Of a stretch of 64,000 nt of DNA, positions 8,441 to 16,361 are shown piece after piece. The stretch spans positions 62,001-126,000 of the forward strand of contig NZ_BMRM01000010.1 of the NCBI RefSeq assembly GCF_014648635.1. The letters are read 5' to 3'. The DNA is from Streptomyces cinerochromogenes (lineage in GTDB: Bacteria > Actinomycetota > Actinomycetes > Streptomycetales > Streptomycetaceae). Numbering within the stretch: position 1 is the first letter of the stretch; every line of letters begins with the position of its first letter. The notes under the pieces were generated by a model. It was not told where the DNA came from and searched no databases. It was given only the letters and a program-made list of their open reading frames with translations. A program made the translations under genes and the position numbers.

Positions 8441-8612
8441 CAGGGTTCCTTCCGGACGGGGCGCGAGCGGGTCACTCAGCGCGACTGATCGTCACGTGAC
8501 GTACCCGGAGGTCCTGCCGGTGACCCGGAAGCCAGAGGTGGTGAAGGGGCTCGACGGGCTCGTGCGGCGCACGTGCGAACCGCCCGGCCCCCGGAACTGG
8601 TTCGCGCTCCCC

Positions 8613-8678
8613 CCTGCGAGCGGGGAAGGTCCGGCCTGCGAGCGGGGAAGGTCCGGCCTGCGAGCGGGGAAGGTTCGG
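8613..8678. repeat. Three tandem copies of a 22-bp repeat
   Basis: Units at 8613-8634, 8635-8656 and 8657-8678 have the form CCTGCGAGCGGGGAAGGTCC plus GG. The first two are identical and the third differs by one C-to-T change. The array ends 10 bp before the end of the ROK kinase gene, in its 3' flank. Confidence 0.85.
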
Positions 8679-8688
8679 ACGAAACCCG

Positions 8689-9642
8689 CTAGCCGGCGGC
8701 CGCCGGCACCTCCCGGCCGCGGGTCAGCGCTGCCGCGGCGGCGCCGACCAGGCCGGCGTCGGTGCCGGTCTGCGCGGGTACGACGGTGAGCCGCCGCACG
8801 AAGGAGAGGGTCGCGTAGTCGGTGAGGGCCTTGCGCAGCGGCGTGAACAGGACGTCGCCCGCCTTGCCGACTCCCCCGCCGATCACCGCTATGTCGATCT
8901 CGACCAGGGTCGCGGTGGCCGCGATCCCGGCGGCCAGCGCCCGCGCCGCGCGCTCGAAGGAGGCCACGGCGACCGGGTCGCCCGCGCGGGCGGCGGCGGC
9001 CACCGCGGCGGCCGAGGTGTCACCGTCGGGGCCCGGGAGCCAGCCCTGCTCCAGGGCCCGGCGGGCGATGTTGGGCCCGCTGGCGATGCGCTCCACACAA
9101 CCGCGCGAACCGCACGGGCAGGGGTCGCCGTCGAGGTCGACGCTGATGTGACCGATGTGCCCGGCGTTGCCGGTCGGTCCGGGATGCAGCCGGCCGCCCA
9201 GCACCAGGCCGCCACCGACCCCCGTCGAGACCACCATGCACAGCGCGTTGTCGTGGCCGCGCGCGGCGCCCTGCCAGTGCTCGGCCGCCGTGATCGCGAC
9301 CCCGTCGCCGATCAGCTCCACCGGCAGGCCCCCGGTGATCTCGCGGACCCGGTCGACCAGGGGGAAGCCGCGCCAGCCCGGCACGTTCACCGGGCTGACC
9401 GTGCCGGCCGAGGCGTCCACCGGGCCCGCGCTGCCGATGCCCACGGAGCCCGCGCGTCCCCACAGGGGCGACCCGGCGAGGTCGCCGAGCACCTCCGCCA
9501 CGGCCTGCATGACCGTTTCGCCGTCCTGCTGGGCGGGCGTCGCGCGCTGGGCTCTGGCCAGGATCCGTCCGGCGCGGTCCACCAGCGCGCCGGCGATCTT
9601 GGTGCCGCCGATGTCCAGGGCCGCCACAAGGTCGGTGTGCAT
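8689..9642 (-). CDS. ROK family sugar kinase
   Basis: The 317-residue protein has the ROK phosphate-binding start AALDIGGTKIAGAL, the core GIGSAGPVD, a catalytic-type Asp in LIGDGVAITAAEHW (Asp113), VVSTGVGGGLVLGG for ATP, and the ROK zinc site His152/His155 with CPCGSRGC (Cys165, Cys167, Cys172). It has no N-terminal DNA-binding helix, so it is a kinase (glucokinase-like) rather than a ROK repressor. The ATG at 9642 follows GGGGAGA. It is divergent from a LacI regulator with a palindromic operator between them, suggesting control by sugar availability. Confidence 0.9.
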   Translation of the reverse strand: MHTDLVAALDIGGTKIAGALVDRAGRILARAQRATPAQQDGETVMQAVAEVLGDLAGSPLWGRAGSVGIGSAGPVDASAGTVSPVNVPGWRGFPLVDRVREITGGLPVELIGDGVAITAAEHWQGAARGHDNALCMVVSTGVGGGLVLGGRLHPGPTGNAGHIGHISVDLDGDPCPCGSRGCVERIASGPNIARRALEQGWLPGPDGDTSAAAVAAAARAGDPVAVASFERAARALAAGIAATATLVEIDIAVIGGGVGKAGDVLFTPLRKALTDYATLSFVRRLTVVPAQTGTDAGLVGAAAAALTRGREVPAAAG

Positions 9643-9998
9643 CAGAGTCAGATCTCCCCGTTGAAGCTTGAGAACCAAGGAAAGGCAGGCCGGTCAAGCG
9701 GTGGGGGCGCAGGCCGGAGAAAGCGGTGGACAGTCTCTCGCGCATCTGACAACGTTGTCCAGGCTCTATGCTCGACGCCACATCCTCATACAAGCCCACG
9801 GATCCCGCACCCCCTCCCGGACAGAACCCGGTCGAGCCGACGGACGAGCCCCGGACGCGACCCGGACGAGCCCACGGCCGAGCCGGACGAGCCCGGACGA
9901 CGGGGCGAGGACCGGTCGACGGGACGGACGAGAGGTCCGTGGGCCGCGAGGGACGAGGGACCGTCGGCGAGACGGACGAGAGACAGGACAGACGCATC
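9643..9998. other. Intergenic region between ROK kinase and LacI regulator
   Basis: This 356-bp divergent region contains a perfect palindrome at 9748-9759 near the kinase side, a possible promoter TATGCT just right of it, and then a low-complexity stretch with six copies of GGACGAG between 9842 and 9980. The regulator frame stays open back to an ATG at 9768. However, the peptide it would encode there (Pro/Arg/Gly/Asp-rich) looks like translated repeat, so the region is taken as leader. Confidence 0.5.
9748..9759. promoter_or_regulatory. LacI-type palindromic operator
   Basis: GACAACGTTGTC is a perfect 12-bp palindrome with the central CG expected for LacI-family regulators. It is 105 bp upstream of the kinase start and 240 bp upstream of the LacI gene's GTG. 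It most likely binds the adjacent LacI protein and controls one or both divergent genes. Confidence 0.7.
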
Positions 9999-11048
9999 GT
10001 GCCCGAGACCACCCGCCGCGCAGACCGCCTTCCCGGGAACCGGTACGGCAACCGCCCGACCATGAAGGACGTGGCGGCCCGCGCCGGGGTCGGGCTCAAG
10101 ACGGTCTCCCGGGTGGTCAACGGCGAGCCCGGGGTCACCCCGGACACCGAGCGCCGGGTGCAGGAGGCGATCGAGGCGCTCGGCTTCCGCCGCAACGACA
10201 GCGCCCGGGTGCTGCGCAAGGGCCGGACGGCGAGCATCGGCCTGGTCCTGGAGGATCTCGCGGACCCGTTCTACGGCCCGCTCAGCCGGGCCGTAGAGGA
10301 GGTGGCCCGCGCCCACGGCGCCCTGCTGATCAACGGCTCCAGCGCCGAGGACCCCGAGCGTGAGCAGGAGCTGGCGCTGGCGCTGTGCGCGCGCCGGGTG
10401 GACGGTCTCGTGGTGATCCCCGCCGGGGACGACCACCGCTACCTGGAGCCGGAGATCAGGGCCGGCGTGGCGACCGTGTTCGTGGACCGGCCGGCCGGCC
10501 GGATCGAGGCCGACGCGGTCCTGTCCGACAACTACGGCGGCGCCCGCGACGGCGTCGCCCACCTCATCGCGCACGGCCACCGCCGGATCGGGTTCATCGG
10601 CGACATGCCCCGCATCCACACCGCGGCCGAGCGGCTGCGCGGCTACCGGGCGGCGATGGAGGACGCCGGCATAGCCGTCGAGGAGCGGTGGATGTCCCTG
10701 GGGGCGACGAACCCGGAGCGGGTGCGCCGGGCCGCGGAGGAGATGCTGTCCGCTCCGGACCCGGTCACGGCGGTCTTCGCCGGCAACAACCGGGTGACGG
10801 TCACCGTGATCCGGGTGCTGGCCGAGCAGTCGCGCCGGGTCGCGCTCGTCGGCTTCGACGACATCGAGCTGGCCGATCTCCTCCAGCCGGGCGTCACGGT
10901 CGTCGCCCAGGACGCCGCGGCCCTGGGCCGTACCGCCGCCGAGCGTCTCTTCCGCCAGCTGGACGGCTCCCTCGTCGCACCCGAGCGCATCGAACTGCCG
11001 ACCCGCCTGATCACCCGCGGCTCGGGCGAACTGCCGCCCGCCGACTGA
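9999..11048 (+). CDS. LacI family transcriptional regulator
   Basis: The 349-residue protein has the LacI helix-turn-helix near the N-terminus (TMKDVAARAGVGLKTVSRVV). The hinge follows, then the periplasmic-binding-protein-like core (SIGLVLEDLADPFYG, GHRRIGFIGDM, VALVGFDDIELADLL). The GTG at 9999 is chosen because it gives the usual short lead into the helix-turn-helix. An ATG at the third codon of the motif or an upstream ATG at 9768 cannot be excluded, and the ribosome-binding site is weak. It is likely the repressor of the divergent ROK kinase gene and perhaps of sugar genes elsewhere. Confidence 0.88.
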   Translation: MPETTRRADRLPGNRYGNRPTMKDVAARAGVGLKTVSRVVNGEPGVTPDTERRVQEAIEALGFRRNDSARVLRKGRTASIGLVLEDLADPFYGPLSRAVEEVARAHGALLINGSSAEDPEREQELALALCARRVDGLVVIPAGDDHRYLEPEIRAGVATVFVDRPAGRIEADAVLSDNYGGARDGVAHLIAHGHRRIGFIGDMPRIHTAAERLRGYRAAMEDAGIAVEERWMSLGATNPERVRRAAEEMLSAPDPVTAVFAGNNRVTVTVIRVLAEQSRRVALVGFDDIELADLLQPGVTVVAQDAAALGRTAAERLFRQLDGSLVAPERIELPTRLITRGSGELPPAD

Positions 11049-11051
11049 ACA

Positions 11052-11074
11052 GGCCCGCTCCGGCGGAGCGGGCC
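11052..11074 (+). terminator. Terminator of the LacI gene
   Basis: GGCCCGCTCC (11052-11061) and GGAGCGGGCC (11065-11074) form a 10-bp perfect stem with a 3-nt loop, starting 4 nt after the stop codon. Confidence 0.75.
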
Positions 11075-11097
11075 CCGCGGATCCGCCCAAAGGCACC

Positions 11098-11133
11098 GCG
11101 CCCCGCCTCCCGGACACCGGTCCGGCGGGGCGC
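11098..11133 (-). terminator. Terminator of the DUF6986 gene
   Basis: GCGCCCCGCC (11098-11107) pairs with GGCGGGGCGC (11124-11133). It lies 12 nt beyond the stop of the leftward DUF6986 gene, back to back with the LacI terminator. Confidence 0.65.
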
Positions 11134-11144
11134 GGTCCGGGCCG

Positions 11145-12443
11145 CTACTGGGCGGAGGCCGTCAGGCCGCCGCGGCGCGGGGACGCGAAGGACTCCAGGT
11201 CGGCGCGGGTGAGGCCGGTGAGGCGGGCGACCTCGGCGATGTCCAGGGCGCCGCAGTCCAGGCCGCGCAGCAGGTAGCCGCTGAGGGCCTTGGCGGTGGC
11301 GGGTTCGTCCATGACGTCGCCGCCGGCCCGGTTGGCGTACCGGGTGAGCCGGGCCGCCGCCTGTTCGAAGCCCTCGCGGTAGAAGGCGAAGACGGCCGCG
11401 TAGCGGGTGGGGATGTGGCCGGGGTGCATGTCCCAGCCCTGGTAGTAGGCGCGGGCGAGGGCGCGGCGGGTGAGGCCGTAGTGGAGCCGCCAGGCGTCGT
11501 GGACCTTGGCGGTCGGGCCGACGGGGAGGACGTTGGTGGAGCCGTCGGAGACGCGCACGCCGGTGCCCGCCGCCGCGACCTGCATGACCGCCTTGGCGTG
11601 GTCGGCGGCCGGGTGGTCGCTGGCCTGGTAGGCGGCGGAGACCCCGAGGCAGGCGCTGTAGTCGAAGGTGCCGTAGTGCAGCCCGGTGGCGCGGCCCTCG
11701 GCGGCCTGGATCATGCGGGCGACGGTGGCGGTGCCGTCGGTGGCGAGGATGGCCTGGCTGGTCTCGATCTGGATCTCGAAGCCCAGGCGCCCGGCGTCCA
11801 GGCCGTGCGCCTTCTCGAAGGCCTCCAGCAGCCGTACGAAGGCGCCGACCTGCTCGGGGTAGGTCACCTTGGGCAGAGTGAGGACCAGGCCCTCGGGCAG
11901 GCCGCCGGCCTCCATCAGGCCGGTGAGGAACACGTCGAGGGTGCGGATGCCCCGGTCGCGTACGGGGGCCTCCATGCACTTCATGCGGATGCCCATGTAC
12001 GGCGCCGCCGTGCCGTCCCGGTACGCCTGCGCGATCAGGCGGGCCGCGCGGGCCGCCGTCTCGTCCTCCTCGGCGTCGGGACGGGGGCCGTACCCGTCCT
12101 CGAAGTCGACGCGCAGGTCTTCGATCGGCTCGCGCTCCAGCTTGGCGCGGACGCGGGAGTGGACCGCCTCGGCCAGCTCGTCGGGGAGGCCGAGGACCGC
12201 CGCGAAGGAGGAGGCGTCCGGGGCGTGTTCGTCGAGCAGGGCCAGCGCCTGGTCGCCCCAGGAGCGGATGGTGCCGGCGGTGAAGGCGTCACCGGGGACG
12301 TACACGGTGTGGACGGGCTGCCGGGTGCCGGGGTCCCCGGGGTAGCGGCGCTCCAGCTGAGCGTCGACCGGTGCGAGGGAGGCGCTGATCTCCTCGCTGA
12401 CGGCGCCCGCGAGGCTTGTCGCCACCTTCTCCTGCTGACCCAT
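11145..12443 (-). CDS. DUF6986 family protein (citrate lyase/aldolase superfamily)
   Basis: The 432-residue protein resembles HpcH/HpaI and citrate lyase beta-type TIM barrels. It shows EDLRVDFEDGYGPR with acidic metal ligands, IRMKCMEAPVRDRGIR with phosphate/CoA-binding arginines, GFEIQIETSQAIL, and LHYGTFDYSA. Related proteins act on C-C bonds of malyl-CoA-like or oxaloacetate-like compounds, but this subfamily has no assigned reaction that I can vouch for. The ATG at 12443 is set by GGAGGG 8 nt upstream. The promoter region carries two palindromic sites (12461-12475, 12482-12496), so it is probably repressed by a dedicated regulator not encoded nearby. Confidence 0.8.
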   Translation of the reverse strand: MGQQEKVATSLAGAVSEEISASLAPVDAQLERRYPGDPGTRQPVHTVYVPGDAFTAGTIRSWGDQALALLDEHAPDASSFAAVLGLPDELAEAVHSRVRAKLEREPIEDLRVDFEDGYGPRPDAEEDETAARAARLIAQAYRDGTAAPYMGIRMKCMEAPVRDRGIRTLDVFLTGLMEAGGLPEGLVLTLPKVTYPEQVGAFVRLLEAFEKAHGLDAGRLGFEIQIETSQAILATDGTATVARMIQAAEGRATGLHYGTFDYSACLGVSAAYQASDHPAADHAKAVMQVAAAGTGVRVSDGSTNVLPVGPTAKVHDAWRLHYGLTRRALARAYYQGWDMHPGHIPTRYAAVFAFYREGFEQAAARLTRYANRAGGDVMDEPATAKALSGYLLRGLDCGALDIAEVARLTGLTRADLESFASPRRGGLTASAQ

Positions 12444-12460
12444 CCCACACCCTCCAAGCT

Positions 12461-12523
12461 TTCCGCTGTACGGAATCAACAATCCGTATAGCGAAGTTAT
12501 CCGGCAACCTTCCCGCTGGTCAA
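12461..12523 (-). promoter_or_regulatory. Promoter with paired operator of the DUF6986 gene
   Basis: A leftward promoter is visible as TTGACC (12518-12523), a 16-17 bp spacer and GATAACT-like -10 (12495-12501). Over the start site and just downstream lie TTCCGCTGTACGGAA (12461-12475, perfect 5-bp arms) and a weaker copy ATCCGTATAGCGAAG (12482-12496). Their centres are 21 bp apart, two helical turns, as for a repressor binding cooperatively on one face. The 15-bp TTCCG-N5-CGGAA form is compatible with an IclR-type regulator; that assignment is inference. Confidence 0.6.
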
Positions 12524-12655
12524 CACCGCCTTCCGTCCGCTCCACCGGCGCACCTCGGCACGTTCACCTCCGTCTGGCAGCCTCCAGGCCGCACCCTGCT
12601 CTCGCACAGCGCATCAGCTACGCGTCACCCGGAAGCCGTCGCAGAAGGAGCACCC

Positions 12656-13561
12656 GTGCCGATCCCCCGCCGCGTCACGCGCCGCATGGGCCTGAGGACC
12701 GCGTTGGCGGCCACGATCTCCGTCCCCCTGTCCAGTACAGCACTCTCCGCCGGCCCCGCGTCGGCGGGCGGACGGCCCGGCCGTCCGCTGCGCGTGATGT
12801 CGTTCAACCTCCGCTACGCGAGCACCGCCGAGCCCCACAGCTGGGCCACCCGCAGGCCTGTGACGCGCGCCCTGCTGCACCGCGAGCGCCCCCACGTCCT
12901 CGGCACCCAGGAGGGCCTCTACCAGCAGCTGCGCGACATCGAGGCCGACTTGGGAGGGCCCTACGACTGGATCGGCACCGGACGCGCGGGCGGCAGCCGC
13001 GACGAGTTCGCCGCGGTCCTCTACGACACCCGCCGGCTCGCCCCGCAGGAGTACGACCACTTCTGGCTCTCCGACACGCCGGACGTGATCGGGTCCAACA
13101 CCTGGGGCGGCGGCTCCGTCCGGATGGTGACCTGGGTCCGCTTCCGGGACCGGCTCGACGGCGACCGCGAGTTCTACGTCCTCAACACCCACCTCGACAA
13201 CCGCAGCCAGAACGCACGCGCGCGTGCCGCCGCGCTGATCACGCAGCGCATCGCGGGGCTCGACCGGTCACTGCCGCTCGTCGTCACCGGTGACTTCAAC
13301 GCCGCCGCCCACCGGAACCCGGTCTACGACACGATGCTGGGCGCCGGCCTGGCCGACACCTGGGACACGGCGGCCGAGCGCGGCGCGCCGTACGGGACCT
13401 TCCACGGCTACCAGCCGCTGACGCCGGACGGCGACCGCATCGACTGGATCCTCGCCTCGGCGGGCGCCACGGCACACCGGGCCTCGGTGAACACCTTCTC
13501 GGTGGACGGGCGGCTCCCCAGCGACCACCTGCCGGTGCAGGCCACGCTGACGCTGGGATGA
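12656..13561 (+). CDS. Secreted endonuclease/exonuclease/phosphatase family protein
   Basis: The 301-residue precursor has a basic N-region with RRVTRR followed by a hydrophobic stretch ending in PASAGG, so it is exported, possibly by Tat. The EEP fold follows: RVMSFNLRYAST with the metal-site Asn, GTQEGLYQQL with the catalytic Glu, VTGDFNAAA, and the C-terminal PSDHLPVQA with the active-site Asp-His. Family members hydrolyse DNA, inositol phosphates or sphingomyelin. The overall form is closest to endonuclease/phosphatase proteins without a clear substrate. GAAGGAG at 12644-12650 sets the GTG start. Confidence 0.85.
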   Translation: MPIPRRVTRRMGLRTALAATISVPLSSTALSAGPASAGGRPGRPLRVMSFNLRYASTAEPHSWATRRPVTRALLHRERPHVLGTQEGLYQQLRDIEADLGGPYDWIGTGRAGGSRDEFAAVLYDTRRLAPQEYDHFWLSDTPDVIGSNTWGGGSVRMVTWVRFRDRLDGDREFYVLNTHLDNRSQNARARAAALITQRIAGLDRSLPLVVTGDFNAAAHRNPVYDTMLGAGLADTWDTAAERGAPYGTFHGYQPLTPDGDRIDWILASAGATAHRASVNTFSVDGRLPSDHLPVQATLTLG

Positions 13562-13566
13562 GCAGA

Positions 13567-13600
13567 GGCCCCCGTGACCGTCGCCGCGGTCACGGGGGCC
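13567..13600. terminator. Bidirectional terminator between nuclease and etfA
   Basis: GGCCCCCGTGACCG (13567-13580) and CGGTCACGGGGGCC (13587-13600) form a 14-bp perfect stem with a 6-nt loop. It sits between the two convergent stop codons and is the strongest simple hairpin in this part of the window. Confidence 0.85.
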
Positions 13601-13626
13601 TCGTACGCCTGACAGCGCCGGGGGAA

Positions 13627-14589
13627 TCAGCCCTTGCGGGTCTTGATCTCCTCGGTCAGCTGCGGGACGACGTCGAAGAGGTCGCCGACCACGCCGAAGT
13701 CGACCAGCTCGAAGATCGGGGCCTCGGCGTCCTTGTTGACGGCCACGATCGTCTTCGAGGTCTGCATGCCGGCGCGGTGCTGGATCGCACCGGAGATGCC
13801 GTTGGCGATGTACAGCTGCGGCGAGACCGACTTACCGGTCTGGCCGACCTGGTTGGTGTGCGGGTACCAGCCGGCGTCGACGGCGGCACGCGAGGCACCG
13901 ACGGCCGCGCCGAGCTGGTCGGCGAGGGCCTCGATGATCGAGAAGTTCTCGGCGCCGTTCACACCGCGGCCGCCGGAGACCACGATCGCGGCCTCGGTCA
14001 GCTCGGGGCGGCCCGTCGACTCACGCGGCGTACGGCCGGTGATCTTCGTGCCGGTCGCCTTGTCCGAGAAGGTCACGGACAGGGCCTCGACCGCGCCCGC
14101 GGCCGGGGCGGCCTCGACGGCGGCCGAGTTCGGCTTGACCGTGATGACCGGCGTGCCCTTGACGACACGGGACTTGGTGGTGAAGGACGCGGCGAACACC
14201 GACTGGGTGGCCACCGGGCCCTCGTCGCCGGCCTCCAGGTCGACGGCGTCGGTGATGATGCCGGAGCCGATGCGCAGCGCCAGACGGGCGGCGATCTCCT
14301 TGCCCTCGGCGGAGGACGGGACCAGCACGGCGGCCGGGGAGACGGCCTCGTAGGCGGCCTGCAGGGCGTCCACCTTCGGCACGACCAGGTACTCGGCGTA
14401 CTCGGACGCGTCGTGGGTGAGGACCTTCACCGCACCGTGCTCGGCGAGCGTGGCGGCGGTGTCGGCGGCGCCGTTGCCCAGGGCGACGGCGACGGGCTCG
14501 CCGATGCGGCGGGCCAGGGTCAGCAGCTCCAGGGTGGGCTTGCGGACGGCACCGTCCACGTGGTCGACGTAGACGAGGACTTCAGCCAT
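13627..14589 (-). CDS. etfA: Electron transfer flavoprotein alpha subunit
   Basis: The 320-residue protein starts MAEVLVYVDHVDGAVRKPTLELL and ends with the FAD-binding domain. The hallmark sequences are VVSGGRGVNGAENF, LGAAVGASRAAVDAGWYPH, QVGQTGKSVSPQLYIANGIS and GAIQHRAGM, with the last half binding FAD. It forms the ETF heterodimer with the beta subunit encoded immediately upstream (52-nt gap), carrying electrons from acyl-CoA and other dehydrogenases to ETF-ubiquinone oxidoreductase or similar acceptors. Length and motifs are fully typical. Confidence 0.97.
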   Translation of the reverse strand: MAEVLVYVDHVDGAVRKPTLELLTLARRIGEPVAVALGNGAADTAATLAEHGAVKVLTHDASEYAEYLVVPKVDALQAAYEAVSPAAVLVPSSAEGKEIAARLALRIGSGIITDAVDLEAGDEGPVATQSVFAASFTTKSRVVKGTPVITVKPNSAAVEAAPAAGAVEALSVTFSDKATGTKITGRTPRESTGRPELTEAAIVVSGGRGVNGAENFSIIEALADQLGAAVGASRAAVDAGWYPHTNQVGQTGKSVSPQLYIANGISGAIQHRAGMQTSKTIVAVNKDAEAPIFELVDFGVVGDLFDVVPQLTEEIKTRKG

Positions 14590-14641
14590 GGGATTGCTCT
14601 CCTGCGAAACGAAGTTGAGGGGCGGTCAGCGGGGGCGGGCC

Positions 14642-15427
14642 TCAGATGAACTTCTGGCCCGCGAGGAACTCAGCGAGCTGCTTGCCGCCCTCGCCCTCGT
14701 CCTTGACGATGGTGCCGGCCGTGCGGGCCGGACGCTCGGTCGCGGCCTCGACCTTGGTGAACGCGCCGTCCAGGCCGACCTCCTCGGCCTCGATGTCCAG
14801 GTCGGACAGGTCCCAGGACTGCACCGGCTTCTTCTTGGCCGCCATGATGCCCTTGAAGGACGGGTAGCGGGCCTCGCCGGACTGGTCGGTCACCGAGACG
14901 ACCGCAGGGAGCTGCGCCTCGAGCTGCTCCGAGGCGGCGTCGCCGTCGCGGCGGCCCTTGACCGTGCCGTCCTCGACCGAGACCTCGGACAGGAGCGTGA
15001 CCTGCGGGACGCCCAGGCGCTCGGCGACCAGGGCCGGGACGACCCCCATGGTGCCGTCGGTGGAGGCCATACCGGAGATCACCAGGTCGTAGCCGGCCTT
15101 CTCGATGGCCTTGGCCAGCACCAGGGAGGTGCCGATGGCGTCGGTGCCGTGCAGGTCGTCGTCCTCGACGTGGATGGCCTTGTCGGCACCCATCGAGAGG
15201 GCCTTGCGGAGGGCGTCCTTGGCGTCCTCCGGGCCGATCGTCAGGACGGTGACCTCGGCGTCGTCCGCGTTCTCCGCGATCTGGAGGGCCTGCTCGACCG
15301 CGTACTCGTCCAGTTCGGAGAGCAGACCGTCCACGTCGTCGCGGTCGACGGTCAGGTCATCGGCGAAGTGCCGGTCGCCAGTGGCGTCGGGCACGTACTT
15401 CACAGTGACAACGATCCTCAAGCTCAC
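14642..15427 (-). CDS. etfB: Electron transfer flavoprotein beta subunit
   Basis: The 261-residue protein begins from GTG with SLRIVVTVKYVPDATGDRHF. It contains VDGLLSELDEYAVEQAL, the AMP-binding ALSMGADKAIHV, and GMASTDGTMGVVPALVAERLGVPQV, all ETF-beta signatures. AGGAGAG precedes the start. It is cotranscribed with etfA. The leader holds an 8-bp hairpin at 15458-15476, and the likely -10 TAATAT lies at 15531-15536. Confidence 0.97.
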   Translation of the reverse strand: MSLRIVVTVKYVPDATGDRHFADDLTVDRDDVDGLLSELDEYAVEQALQIAENADDAEVTVLTIGPEDAKDALRKALSMGADKAIHVEDDDLHGTDAIGTSLVLAKAIEKAGYDLVISGMASTDGTMGVVPALVAERLGVPQVTLLSEVSVEDGTVKGRRDGDAASEQLEAQLPAVVSVTDQSGEARYPSFKGIMAAKKKPVQSWDLSDLDIEAEEVGLDGAFTKVEAATERPARTAGTIVKDEGEGGKQLAEFLAGQKFI

Positions 15428-15457
15428 GCCGGCTCTCCTACTGCATCGTCATTTCGG

Positions 15458-15476
15458 GCTGCCTCTTGGAGGCAGC
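15458..15476 (-). promoter_or_regulatory. Hairpin in the etfB leader
   Basis: GCTGCCTC (15458-15465) and GAGGCAGC (15469-15476) form an 8-bp perfect stem with a 3-nt loop. It is about 20 nt upstream of the etfB ribosome-binding site and inside the probable 5' leader. It could affect translation or be a weak terminator. Confidence 0.45.
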
Positions 15477-15643
15477 ATAGGCGCCTCAAGCGGCCGATCC
15501 CGGTCGGGGCGTCCGCGCGCTCCGAACGAAATATTACTCGTCAGTACACCCAGTTCATGCCCGCTAAGCAAGCGCTTTGAACTGTGACCTTCGCAACGCA
15601 GCGTAACCGGAACCCGACGGCTCCGCAGGAGGCCGGAGCGTGA

Positions 15644-16153
15644 TCAATCCCGCAGGCCGTTGAAGCGGCCCTGGTGGTAGAGGAGCGGGCGGCCGGCGCC
15701 GGAGGGATCGCCGAGGACGACCTCGGCGAGCACGATGCGGTGATCACCGGCGGGGACCCGCCCGACGATCCGGCAGACCAGCCACGCGAGCACATCGTCC
15801 AGCACCGGCACGCCTTCCGGACCGTCCTGCCAGGCGGTCGGCGCGCCGAAGCGGTCGGCGCCGCTGCGGGCGAAGGTGGCGGCCAGCTCGCTCTGGTGCT
15901 CGCCGAGGATGTGCACGCCGACGTGGTCGGCCTCGGCTATCGCGGGCCAGCTGGAGGCGCCGGTGCCGATGCCGAAGGAGATCATCGGCGGCTCGGCGGA
16001 GACGGAGGTCAGGGAGGTGGCGGTGAAGCCGACCGGGCCCCGGGCCCCGCGCGCGGTGATCACCGCCACACCGGCGGCGTGCCGGCGGAAGGTGGAGCGC
16101 AGCAGTTCGGGCGAGGCGAGCCGGGGAGTGCCGAGGTCGGGTGTGGCCGTCAT
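15644..16153 (-). CDS. Flavin reductase domain protein
   Basis: The 169-residue protein matches the flavin reductase-like, FMN-binding split-barrel family. It has STFRRHAAGVAVITARG, PVGFTATSLTSVSAEPPMISF, a segment on flavin contacts with ADHVGVHIL, and DHRIVLAEVVLGD near the end. Members reduce FMN/FAD with NAD(P)H for a two-component monooxygenase or act as reductases on their own; no oxygenase gene is adjacent. A 26-codon leader peptide rich in terminal cysteines lies immediately upstream on the same strand, suggesting control by cysteine or sulfur status. Confidence 0.85.
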   Translation of the reverse strand: MTATPDLGTPRLASPELLRSTFRRHAAGVAVITARGARGPVGFTATSLTSVSAEPPMISFGIGTGASSWPAIAEADHVGVHILGEHQSELAATFARSGADRFGAPTAWQDGPEGVPVLDDVLAWLVCRIVGRVPAGDHRIVLAEVVLGDPSGAGRPLLYHQGRFNGLRD

Positions 16154-16197
16154 GGAGTTGTCCTTCTGCGAGGGAGGAGAAACGGGTCCGTAGCTGC

Positions 16198-16278
16198 TCA
16201 GCAGCCCGGACAGCGCGCACTCGCGGTGCGGGCGAGGTCGACGTGGACCCGTCCGTAGAGAAGGAGTTCGATCGGCAT
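16198..16278 (-). CDS. Cysteine-type putative leader peptide, 26 aa
   Basis: The short frame reads MPIELLLYGRVHVDLARTAS followed by ARCPGC and a stop. The R-x-HVDL-x-R-x-x-SA-x-C pattern is the hallmark of the widespread actinobacterial leader peptides found upstream of sulfur-metabolism genes. In mycobacteria, short polycysteine leader ORFs act as cysteine-responsive attenuators. A TTGACT box lies at 16309-16314. There is no good Shine-Dalgarno, so a leaderless or near-leaderless start is possible. The flavin reductase begins 44 nt beyond the stop, making it the likely controlled gene. Confidence 0.75.
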   Translation of the reverse strand: MPIELLLYGRVHVDLARTASARCPGC

Positions 16279-16361
16279 ACGGTCAGGCTGACGATAGGTG
16301 GTGTGTGCAGTCAAGCGCGTTCCGGGATCTGGAAGATGTCTCACGATTCCCTGAAACCCGC

